Shown in pieces: positions 22,620-32,960 of a stretch of DNA of 64,000 nucleotides. Both the position numbers and the translations under genes were made by a program. Numbering within the stretch: the first letter of the stretch is position 1; every line of letters begins with the position of its first letter. Source of the stretch: Axinella damicornis (Eukaryota; Porifera; Demospongiae; Axinellida; Axinellidae); assembly GCA_963931865.1 (NCBI GenBank), contig OZ007513.1, positions 3,143,914-3,207,913 on the forward strand, read 5' to 3'. Below the pieces are notes generated by a model. It was not told where the DNA came from and made no database searches. It saw only the letters and a list, made by a program, of their open reading frames with translations.

Positions 22620-23428
22620 TTATTTTGTGTGATGAAAAATCGCGGGTGTGTGTTCAGGGTCGGAATGAGACAGTGAGAATGAGTGCAGCAATTGTTGAGA
22701 TTAAGACCTTAATTGAGTATATATAATTATAGTGCTGTCATGATGTAGTTCCAATTAAACCTCCACAATAGTATATTTTAAGGGATCTATAGTCTGATGA
22801 CTTATAAGTATAGCATCCGATAGTATACATATGGACCCTCCAAGATAGGGACACAAATAACTCGACAAAGGATGATTTTCAAGGTCCCAAGCATTTGCTG
22901 TCCCTTGCATGCAGTACGGTATATCGTACTGCAAGCAAAAAAGCTGGGTGCATGCATGGGAACGTACGTTATAATTAAAAGCTACTTTATGCTGGTATTG
23001 GCCGATACCGACACCAACTTCCCCCTTCATTAATGATGATCTCAATTATAACAATCATGATAATAATTTTTGTCAAAGAGCAGCATCATATGCATGTAGT
23101 CATATTAGTGGCCGGGTTGATCTTCTCTTCTACAATAATATTATTAAGGCCTACATGTATAATTATGCCTATATTATATTTATAGGTATAACTATGTCAG
23201 ACTTGGAGTCAGACATAGCTACGTGCATGTGCATGCCCAGGTCACTGACACACACATAATGCATGCACCATAATATACGTACTCGGTCTAGTACTTAGTA
23301 CTAGTAATTTTATGGGCTTATGGGATCTCATGACGGCTTTTGCAGAATCGGTTGGTAAAGACCATTGTTGGTCTAGTTCAAATAACTGCTAATAGGTACA
23401 AGAAGCAACAATATGAGGAGTAATCCTG
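22620..23428. other. Intergenic between convergent receptor and SF3A2 genes
   Basis: No gene recognised. Near 23308-23363 is a fragment (GGGCTTATGGGATCTCATGACGGC...GGTTGGTAAAGA) of the TTAA-ended MITE found complete at 54584-54732. The 3' UTR of SF3A2 should lie here on the minus strand. Confidence 0.55.
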
Positions 23429-26400
23429 CTATCGAGGTGGTGGGGGAGGTGGAGGAGGGGGGAAGTTCTGTTGTTGCTTTGGTGGTAGGTTCTTGGTCAT
23501 AGGACCAGAGGGTCCCAGTTTCTCATCCTGTCGGAAGTGGAATTGAAGGAAGAACTGCTTGGTGTCAGGGTTCCATTCCATCCAGAACTTCTCTTCAGCC
23601 CTGTCTACTTCCCGGCTGGGGATCTGTGGGAGGGAAGGAGGGATGGGGAAGACCGTCATAGAGATGTGGAGGGAGAGAGAGAAGGGGAGGGAGAGAGAGA
23701 GAGAGAGAGAAGGGGAGGAAAGGGGGAGGGGGAGAGAGAAGGGGAGAGAGAGAGAGAGAGGGGGGGAGAGAAAGAGAAGAGGAGGGAGAGGGGGGGGGGG
23801 GGGGGGGGGGGAGAAAGGGAAGGAGAGAGAGAAGGGGAGGGAGAAAGGAGAGGGAGAGAGGGGGAGAGAGAGAGAGAGAGAGAAGGGGGCAAATCTCAAG
23901 TAGGTTCTTCCTATCATATACAACTCCTGCAGAACCTAGATACAGCAGGTGGTGGTACATGTAGTTGGGGACACACAAGCCTCTTTGTTATCAACAGTTG
24001 GCTCACTTATATGACTATATGCAATAAGGCATAATTATGTGTTATCTGACCAAATGTCAAACGAAGACTTTAGAATAAACTATCCCCCACCTTGAAAGAT
24101 ATGGTTTCATAGGGCTCTGCTGCAAACAAGAGGTACTGCCATTGGCGGTCCGGGGGCTCAATCCGCTGCTCGTAGGCTGACATGAATCTGTGACGAGGTC
24201 GAATCCCCTCCGCTATCTCAGGATAGTCAATCTGCACAATGTACACACACACAAATGATGACATGATGCTGTTGTGCTATTGACTGTTATATCACAATTA
24301 TGTGACCTACTGAGGGAAAACCCAAACAAAAATTGATTTTCTGTTAGAGGAAATTATAGTCATAAAGTACCTTTACAGCGAAAATGTGATTATTACAGCA
24401 ACATGTGAATGGTGTGGAAACTGCCTGGTGGGTTAAAGCTAGCCTCGTACCAAGGCCCACACGCAGAACACAGAAGTGGGCCTGGTGACACTCGGTCAGC
24501 CGTCTTGATTTCGGGTAGGCGAATCACGTTCGTCCATTGCCAATTACTGCCTAGTAATTACATTCTTTACCCTGTGAAAAGTGTAGCCATTCGATAAAAC
24601 AGCTGTTCTAGCCTTCAAGACTCACCTCTGGTCGCTCCTTGGCAAGGACTTTCTACTTAGCCATCACCAACAGCTACCCACTGCGTGAATTCAAAGTAAG
24701 GAATGTAATTGCTTACACAATATATGCTGACTGAGCTACATGTATTATGGGAAATTGCCAAGTGTCCCCAGGCCCTCTTCCACGTTCCACATGCGGGCCT
24801 GGGTACGAGGCTAGGTTAGAGCAACCTTACAACTACCGTATTTCCACAATCAAACGCCGCGGTTATTTATTTCATCACACGATTTACTGCAGCTACTATT
24901 CGAGGGCGGCCACTAATCAAAGGCGGCATCTATTCATCTCAGCCTAAACAAGGAAGCGAGGAAACGGATTGGAGCACCGTGTATACACAAAGACGAAGTC
25001 TTGTTTCAGCCCTGGGCCGTGTGATACCATCAAAATCATCCCGACAAAACGGTTTAGGAACCGAAAGATTTCGCCGGTCACACGTCGCTCGCTCCCCGTG
25101 CCTCGACCTCAGAGAACGCCAAGCATTTAGACAGCTCTCGGGGAATATGACCAATAATTAGTTCTCCTCTCTTCACACTCACAGCGAAACAGTCACGGTC
25201 CTCGAGGGCTAGACAAAGCGCTTCCATCGATCACCGACCATTCAAATACTAGCCGCGGCTATTAAACAAGGGCGGTGTTTATTTCGTTCAGCCCTTCTGG
25301 AGGTGCGGCTATTATTCGAGGGCAGTCACTAACCAAGTGCGGCGATTGGTCGCGGAAATATGGTACTACAGTGTCCCAACCTGGAAGAACAAACTGTGCT
25401 GGGCAGTGTCCGGGTCTCTCTGCTTCGTAACTGCAGCATGTGAAACAGACAGACATGAGTAATGATTGGATCCAGACCCAAGCAACTGCTCTGACATTCA
25501 GGACAAACGTGTGTTTCAGGGGGAAACAGCAACTGATACTGCTAAGAAAAATACGTATGCACCTTTGTACCCCGGTCGTCCAATCTTGACAAACTTCCTC
25601 ACGTCCACTCTTGGCTTCTCCTGTAGTGAAAGAGGGGAGGAAGGTGAGAGTAGAATCAAGCCAGCGCACATCGGCTACATCGTGGAGGATCTACAGTGTC
25701 ACTTGGCAGGCACATCTCTCTTCCTTTCCTCCCTCAACCCCTTCCCTCAATCCACACTTCCTTCCTCGTGCTGTATACCTGCCTCTCATGCAATACATTC
25801 CCATAGTGCAATGACATTAACTGGATAAGTGCCTAAGGCATTACAAATCTGACCAGAAGGTCGATCTTCACTGAACAGGTCACATGCATACAATGTACGC
25901 ACTGGGGCTGGCAAGGCTTGGGCCTCTTTAGCTTCTTTCGCTGCCCTCTTAGCTCTGAAAGTGCAAGATGAAGAGAAAGGTTTAATCACCAGAATACAGT
26001 TGTATGTACACACTATGTAGCATCCAGTATAGTTGGGAATAGTGGCGAGAATTAAATTGTTTGAAAATCGAAGTTGGTGGATTTTCATCTGGTGTTGGTC
26101 GTAGCCAAGAGTTCATGAACTCTTGTTGTAACCCAATGCTTCACCCACCTGAATGTGGCTGCAAGTCTCACCTGCATGCAACTGTGTACATGTGAATACT
26201 TTCAATATGGTTGATTACTGGCTCTTGGGGAAGAACTATTGCATACTTGCGAGAGCGGCTACCTGACCGACATGTACATGGCACAAGTAACAGTAATGGT
26301 TGGAGAATAACACTAACACTGTCCTACATGTACTGGAAAGATCTAATCGCTGCATTTTCTACAAGCTTTCTCCATTGCTTGCTTGACATTGCTGTTCACT

Positions 26401-26780
26401 CGCTGCATTTCTTCTGGTAGGAAAGAGACCTTAGCAGTAAAGGCCATGGGGCACTCTTGCACTGTCGACGGTTTGTGCAGAACGAAACCCCACCCACACA
26501 GTGGTAACATATGCATCTATATATTAACCTTTAACACTACTACATGTAGTGGAAATCACACTCCTGGTAGCCGGTGAATCATGGCCCAGGTCAATCTACT
26601 TGAGTAGATTCTGAATGCATCTAGCAGCACATACTAGAGCTAGCCTCGTTCAAAGACCGCCTGTATACAGGTGGGCGGTTCACGGCTCGTTTTAATTAAC
26701 GCACATGTCAAGCGACTCACAAGTTTGACTGGTGCTTCTTTCCCTGAGTGTGAGCCAAGTAGCTACCCTGGGAGGGAGTA

Positions 26781-26876
<96 letters not shown>

Positions 26877-27047
26877 ATGTGTGTGTGGGTGGGGGGGGGG
26901 GGGGGCAGGGTTGTCCGGGATTGCCATCGCATTTCCCGGGATGTCCCAGGGCATCATTGTTTGTGTCGTTATCCTACCCTAACCCTGACCCATTGTCCTA
27001 TCCTTAAGGCTCCAGATCAGTAGGACACTTTGGCAATCGCGGACAGT

Positions 27048-27085
<38 letters not shown>

Positions 27086-27717
27086 TGAACATACAATTTC
27101 TCACACCCAAGGGGTGTACTTTATGATCAGTGTCAGGCACTACTTCCAGAAATTCGTCCAGAAACAACATATGGATATGGTTAAAATTCTTTTCAGCAGC
27201 TCAGAAATTAAGCAATTTGTTTGTTTTGTGTTAGTGTGTCCCAGTATCTGGGAGTCACAATAATGTGCTATCAGTAAATGCTGATCCTCATGCATATACC
27301 CAGTGAATGAAGGCCTGTATATATCCCGTAAGTACATTATAATTTTGCCAGGTATCTTGGGCTAGGAATGAGATACGAAGCTGGGAATTGCACCATTGTG
27401 ATCAACATGAAGAGAACCTTCAACTGATGTCCTAAAAAGAATACTGGTCACATTTTTGTCAAAAATCGCACTCGACCAAAGGTTTTTTCATGATTTTGGG
27501 TCAAAATTCAACCTACAGCAAAATGAACATCATTTGAAAGCTCCATTCATGCTGATCACAATGGTGCAAATCCCAGCTTCATATCTCATTCCTAGCCCAA
27601 GATACCTAGCATAGTACTTAGCTCAAACATTTGGCCTAATTTGCACCTTGCGATCAGCATGAACGAGGCTGTATATCGTCGAGCTGTGTGACCTTGGAAC
27701 GAGGCTGTGTATATCCT

Positions 27718-27763
<46 letters not shown>

Positions 27764-29810
27764 TGAACATACAATTTCTCACACCCAAGGGGTGTGTACT
27801 TTATGATCAGTGTCAGGCACTACTTCCAGAAATTCGTCCAGAAACAACATACGATGCTGTCTACAATCTATAGGGCGGCTGCAGTGTATACACCGGCACA
27901 TGGTGTAGTCTTGGAACCAGACCCCCCCCCCCTCCCTTTAAAAAAAAGAAAGCAGCTTGGGAAAGTCTGCTGGGGTTAAGTTAAATTTCGTACCCTCAAC
28001 AAGCTGCAGTATGCCATGCTCCAGATGGAGAGTTACTGGTATTGGCACTGTTACAGGAAGCTTTAGTCAGACTCACAGTTCCTTCAAAGCAGCTCATGCC
28101 TGACACAACATTGCGCTCACTCAGGCCTGCCTACCCTCGTTCCCAGGCCTTCTACATGTATACCTCCAGTTACTGATCACTTGCAGTACGCAATAATGCA
28201 GGGGGAAGGCCTGGGGAATCTTCTCACGTGATCTGCGGCACGACCGTCATATATCGTCATGCCTCATATCAACAGTCAAAGTCATGTATGAGACCGATCT
28301 TGCATTCTGCGCTAGCTACGAAGATGGGACAAGTGCCAACTGAGAGCTACACTGATCATATATACCCAGGCTACAAGGCATGACTCCAAAGGGCTGCTGA
28401 GTGACAGACGTGAAAATGTCCAGCTATGACGTCTTCCCGTGGAGCGAAAAGACGGAACTATTTGGAGTTTCACCCCTTGTATCACAGCTATCCCTCAGCG
28501 GTTTTGCTTCAAGCCTGGACAGCTTTCTATCTTGTCTAGAATCCGTGACGTCACCTGTGCCACAGATCACGTGAGAATATTCCCCAGGCCGCATACTGTA
28601 AGCAATCAAAAACAAGGCCTGCGAACAAGGCTAGGCAGGCCAGAGTGAGCGTAACTGCCCATATACATCATATTATACGTAGGTTGGTACCAGGCCATCC
28701 ATGATGGCACCCCTCTCACCTCGGTGTTATGCAGCGTCAGGCAGAGCTTGCATTCATACGTTCCCAGGTGGTTTCTCATGAAGTAAGGGTCCTAGGGAAT
28801 GACAAGAGATGGCAGCATGGTGTGTCGGCTAGACACAACGTATGGTTACACAAGACAGTCACTATGCATTCACTATTAGATACAGATTTGCATGAACAAA
28901 TCAATTAGTGACTAGATGTACGAAAAGGGACCATTTTTCCAAATTCTCCAATTTTAATGATATTCAAACTTCCAATGATATTCAAACGTTTGTACTGTAT
29001 ACATGTATCTCAACATCTGATTCTTGGTGCAGTACAGACGTGTGTATTAGCCTTGTTCCCAGGCGCTCTCTCCGAAAAGGTAAAGAGAGCCAGGTAACAT
29101 TGGGGGGAGGGGGGTAAAGAGAGCCAGGTAACATTGGGGGAGGGGGGTAAAGCTGTCGACTTCCAGCACGTCGTCACTCCTACTTTTGTGGTAAACGTTG
29201 CATGAGTTAGAAAATCAGTCACACGCTATTCGAAATATTGCTTTTAATTTTCAATTTATCGAGATCAGACACTTCTTCCAGGCAAACCCGGGTAAACCAC
29301 TGATCCTGTAAGCAGCGACAATGAGCGAGCTGGTTCTGCATACAAACTGCAGTGAACAGTGAGCTCAGACCAGTGGCCCTCTCACACATTTGTCAACTGC
29401 CAATTGCCTGAGGGGTACTGTACTTAAATGTTCATTTCTGAGTCTACAATTTGTGTTAGCACAGCAGCGCAGGTAAACACATATTGTATCCATGTGGTTT
29501 GTCCTGCAATCTGATTGGTGCCACCAGATTTGATCAAGACTGTTATGTTCCCCCCATGTCATTGCAACACTAGTTTTCTGGATTATTTCTTATTGCACTG
29601 AGCTCTAGGCCCATATGTACAGCTGCGGCGGTCCTTATGAGTTCTCATGACATTGTTGGGTGGTACACTCCAATAAGTGCGCACCTTGTTTAGGTCGATC
29701 GTTTCCAAGGCCAGCGTTCTTAACCTTTCTTTCCGATCTCTGTTGCTTTCTGACCATCCTGCTACCCCACCACCGCCCGTCTTCGAGCCAGCTCGATGTT
29801 GAAAGTCCAT
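23429..29810 (-). CDS. SF3A2: Splicing factor 3A subunit 2 (eight exons, 246 residues)
   Basis: Exons from 5' to 3' on the minus strand: 29685-29810, 28720-28791, 26721-26767, 25903-25954, 25563-25620, 25381-25430, 24091-24231, 23429-23623. All introns are GT-AG and phases match. Exon 1 encodes MDFQHRAGSKTGGGG. Exons 2-3 encode the U1-type zinc finger (YECKLC ... HTQGKKH). Exon 4 gives RAAKEAKEA, exon 5 VKIGRPGYK, and exon 7 IDYPEIAEGI...RHRFMSAYEQRIEPPDR...WQYLL. Exon 8 gives the FW-x-W-N-x(4)-KQFFLQFHF end. This is the U2 snRNP SF3a subunit needed for pre-spliceosome assembly. The Pro-rich C-terminal tail that makes vertebrate SF3A2 about twice as long is reduced to one run of prolines. Introns carry many repeats, including a GA-rich tract with poly(G) in the last intron. 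Confidence 0.96.
23655..23885. repeat. GA-rich microsatellite with internal poly(G)
   Basis: About 230 bp of GAGAGAGG/GGGGAG simple sequence containing a 22-base G run (23790-23811), inside the last SF3A2 intron. Open frames across it (Pro/Ser/Leu- or Glu/Arg-rich) are artefacts of low complexity. Confidence 0.9.
24439..24813. mobile_element. TAGCCTCG-ended TIR element in SF3A2 intron
   Basis: Left end GCTAGCCTCGTACCAAGGCCC and right end GGGCCTGGGTACGAGGCTAG are inverted copies. It belongs to the dispersed TAGCCTCGTTCCCAGGCC family seen at several other places in the window. Non-coding. Confidence 0.6.
24834..25366. mobile_element. TACCGTATTTCC-ended MITE (about 530 bp) in SF3A2 intron
   Basis: Begins TACCGTATTTCC...ATCAAACGCCGCGG and ends with complementary GTGCGGCGATTGGTCGCGGAAATATGGTA. 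The interior has repeated GCTACTATTCGAGGGCGGCCACTAA motifs. A second copy lies at 47909-48228. It ends only 15 bases from an SF3A2 exon (25381). Confidence 0.7.
26783..26889. repeat. (TG)n microsatellite followed by poly(G)
   Basis: About 47 TG dinucleotides, then TGCATGTGTGTGTGGGTG and a 15-base G run (26891-26905), in the SF3A2 intron next to exon 3. Confidence 0.95.
27048..27172. repeat. Poly(G) (37) plus 88-bp cassette, copy 1
   Basis: A 37-base G run (27048-27084) directly followed by a unique-looking ~88-bp sequence starting ATGAACATACAATTTCTC. The same G-run-plus-sequence combination recurs at 27719-27851 with a 44-base G run. Confidence 0.85.
27349..27610. mobile_element. 262-bp foldback element in SF3A2 intron
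   Basis: Left arm GCCAGGTATCTTGGGCTAGG... (27349-27422) is inverted at 27540-27610 (...CCTAGCCCAAGATACCTAGC). The arms are about 72 bp with a few mismatches around a ~115-bp centre. Non-coding. Confidence 0.7.
27719..27851. repeat. Poly(G) (44) plus 88-bp cassette, copy 2
   Basis: The longest G run in the window (27719-27762), followed by the same ATGAACATACAATTTCTC cassette as at 27085, apart from a 2-base GT insertion. Confidence 0.85.
28114..28651. mobile_element. 538-bp TIR element of the TAGCCTCG family
   Basis: The ends CGCTCACTCAGGCCTGCCTA and (inverted) TAGGCAGGCCAGAGTGAGCG match over about 40 bp. Further inside, TTCTCACGTGATCTG (28220s) is inverted as CAGATCACGTGAGAA (28562s). It lies in the SF3A2 intron between exons 2 and 3. 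Confidence 0.7.
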
Positions 29811-30745
29811 TCTCGACGTTATTATCAGTGCACATGTACAAACGTACACTGAACGTCTATCTCCGTAAATCTCCTCTACTGTATCCGCATACGGTACTAA
29901 AGGTCATCCGTTGCTGTGCATTAATTGGAATGCCAGTCTGCGGCATGCAGCAGACGTCTACGTCTGCAGGAATTTTTTTTCGAGTGAGTTGACTGGTTAT
30001 ATATACAGCAATAGCGTGTATCTGCAGTAGCAGGTAGTAGATGTAAGACACGGAACTATGGTGTAGCAGACATACGAGCCCCTAACCCATTTGTATCAAG
30101 CATATGGTACAGGACAAAGGCTTGTGCAGGGGCGGAGAAACAAGTGCCCGGTTTGCGCATAGTTATGAGAACAGTTCTTGCATTTGCCATAACAAGTAGT
30201 TCCACAAAAAATGCAATCGCTGTGTTACACATCACACATATAGTCTTACCCTGCTCGTGACCACAACGTGCTGTTTGTGTAGCTTGTGCCCAGTCTCTGC
30301 CAAACTATCGTGGCAGAAGGCATCTTCAGAGCTAGAGCAAGCACGCTATAGGCACCCGTTGAGAGGAGTCGTCTCGCAAATGTATTCGGGTGCTGTCTGT
30401 TTTGTTCTACGAGCACCAAGGGGTACTACGACCACAGTCTGCTGCAATTGGTTTACAAGTGCTACCAGAGAAGTTGCAGAAGCTAATAGCCTAGTATCGC
30501 AGTTGCCAGTGTCTCTATACTATCATAAACGAGCCCAATATTCATTCTCGATCTCCTACATTCCTGCGTCTGGTGCAGTAAGCTGTCCATAATGCCCAGA
30601 CGTATTTTTCCCTCTCTCTGTGGCTCCACCCACCAGAGCTAAGAAAAATATGGCTGGCCTGCGAGACTAGCCCAGCATTACAATACATGTACATTGTTTC
30701 CACATACCCCTTGCACCATACCTTATCTGCCAGTGAAGTGTTGGA
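29811..30745. promoter_or_regulatory. Shared 5' region between divergent SF3A2 and MFS transporter
   Basis: SF3A2 starts at 29810 on the minus strand. A candidate transporter leader exon starts at 29945 on the plus strand: ATG, then CAGCAGACGTCTACGTCTGCAG, ending TTCGA before GTGAGT. A matching leader with the same TCTACGTCTGCAG core and TTCGA/GTGAGT end occurs in transporter copy B at 58823-58860. The genes are therefore head-to-head with about 130 bp between first codons, suggesting a bidirectional promoter. No core promoter motif was identified, and the rest to 30745 shows no gene. Confidence 0.4.
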
Positions 30746-31023
30746 TAAGATCATAGATTCAAGAGAGAAGCGGAGTACCCTCCAGAGCGTTGTGTGGAAT
30801 GGAAAGAACTTGCATTTATCCTGCACGAGAATGCAGAAAACCACCGCTCAGCATCCTGTGAGAAGAGACTGTGTGGAGAGGAATTGAGCCACCATTTGTG
30901 CGATCACTTCACATTGAAAGTATGGTGCAGGTTAGACAGATCGCTGGTGAGTGTTGGAGAGAGCTCAGGTCTCCAGCTCTAACACTGAGAGGGAAGGCAA
31001 AGAAACTTTGTGTTAGTAAGAAG
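30746..31023 (+). other. Conserved leader block of MFS transporter copy A
   Basis: This stretch is strongly similar to 59224-59519 upstream of transporter copy B. A frame containing FILHENAENHRSASCEKRLCGEEL is preserved in both copies up to a possible donor at TCGCTG/GTGAGT. A different frame (SPALTLRGKAKKLCVSKK) leads directly into the ATG at 31024. It is either 5' UTR or one or two small coding exons; the phase could not be settled. Confidence 0.4.
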
Positions 31024-32495
31024 ATGTTAAAGATCTACGTTGGCTGCTTCATCGCTCTGGTGAGAAGTTATGTACTTATAATGAACTTGTAGCACAGTCA
31101 TGTAGTTAATCCTTACAAACCAACCGTACTTATGACCACATTCTAGGACCCTGCTCAATATTTTGTCGCTTGTGCAGTATGAAGGGTAGACCCAGTACAT
31201 TTTATCATGTGAATACTATGAGATGTAGGTAGGATGGGCCATCTAGTGCTCAAAACTGCCCTTGGTATCCAATTGGTGCCCCGATCAGTGACTTGTACAA
31301 CGTGTTCTCACAGTGTAAATGTTCTCATAGAGTTTGTGTGCCACATTCGTCCCATATTTAAACTCATCCTGACAATATCACCGTCTATGACCAGTGTATG
31401 TCAAACACTAGAGATTCTGACAATTAATACTGCTCACCAAGCCCGCCTACAGCACACCGGCGTTTGTCGCTTGCAGTACTAGTTTCCATTGTACAGTACG
31501 GTGTATGATTGTACAGCCTACGCACCACACTACAGTACAGTGTATGGTGCCCCTTTAATCAACATACTGAGAACCCTGATTGTACAGCCTACGCACCACA
31601 CTACAGTACATGTATGGTGCCCCTGTAATCAACATACTGAGAACCCTGATTGTACAGCCTACGCACCACACTACAGTACATGTATGGTGCCCCTGTAATC
31701 AACATACTGAGAACCCTGATTGTACAGCCTACGCACCACACTACAGTACAGTACATGGTGCCCCTTTAATCAACATACTGAGAACCCTGATTGTACAGCC
31801 TATGCACCACACTACAGTACAGTACATGGTGCCCCCTTTAATCAACATACTGAGAACCCTGATTGTAGAGTATGGTGATTGCACAGCCTCATCTTCCTCC
31901 CCCTGCAGCTCGCCAACGCCTTTTCCGTAACAATGCTCTTCCCGTTCCTGCCCTTCATGGTGCAGTTCCTACTCCCTGAGCTGAAGGAAGATAAAGAATC
32001 AATTGGTGGGCCTGGATGATGTGTACGTGCATGTAACCCCATTTTCAACAGCTGGGTTTGAGCAAGGGTGTATCGACGTACCAAAGGTGGCAACTAACCA
32101 TGTACATGTACGTACGTAGCTCACTGCATCCACAATAAGGTTCTAATGCAGCTCCATGGTTCAGATCACCTGCACTGCTAGCCTCGTTCCCAGGCCGTCT
32201 GGGAACGAGGATACTGCCCACAAACTGCCATGCCCTATTTGCCCTTGACTGGGTATGAGGTGGCTATAAGATATCACTAGGTATAATTTGCTTCCTGTTC
32301 TGTCGTCCATCAGGTAAGTATCTTGGCATTATTGCAGCGGCCATGTTCCTTGGGAGATTCTTTGGAAGGTGAGCTCATACATGTAGTTCATCAGCTATTT
32401 AAGTAACGTATAAGCATAGTTGTCATGTGAAAGTCACTGTTATGATGAAAACTTTATTGTGTGATGTGACATTGAAGGTGATGGGAGGTGGTGGT

Positions 32496-32533
<38 letters not shown>

Positions 32534-32929
32534 ATGGTATTGGGGATGAGATGGGAGAAGGGTGGGGTAATTGATGCCCTAATGATGACTGAGTGATGAT
32601 TCAATCGTGTTGGGGGTGAGCGTGGGCAACCTCATGTACACTGTACTACATATGCCGTAAAACCTACTGTGCTAGTACTCTATGGTGAAATGTCAATGGA
32701 GATTTAATAGGCCCCTGCAGCTCAGGTGTGGGTAAGTATGACTCCATGTCTGGATGGGTTAAGTGTAGAAGGAGGGAGTGGCAGCTATGGAAGGTGTGTG
32801 TGCGACTGTGCGTGGGTGCGCAGTCTCTTAGCTATTTGTTGTAAGTCAGATGGACCACACTCAATCATGGGTGTATACATAGGGGGCTATAGGCCCAGTG
32901 TTTGAGATTCATCCCTGAGATAACCCTAA

Positions 32930-32960
<31 letters not shown>

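Noticed and set aside
23624..23923. Pro/Ser/Leu-rich N-terminal extension of the last SF3A2 exon and the opposite Glu/Arg-rich frames
   Set aside because: Low-complexity GA/CT microsatellite in an intron. The conserved SF3A2 sequence starts exactly after a consensus acceptor at 23623.
26783..26957. Cys-Val or Thr-His repeat proteins
   Set aside because: Translations of a (TG)n/(AC)n microsatellite.
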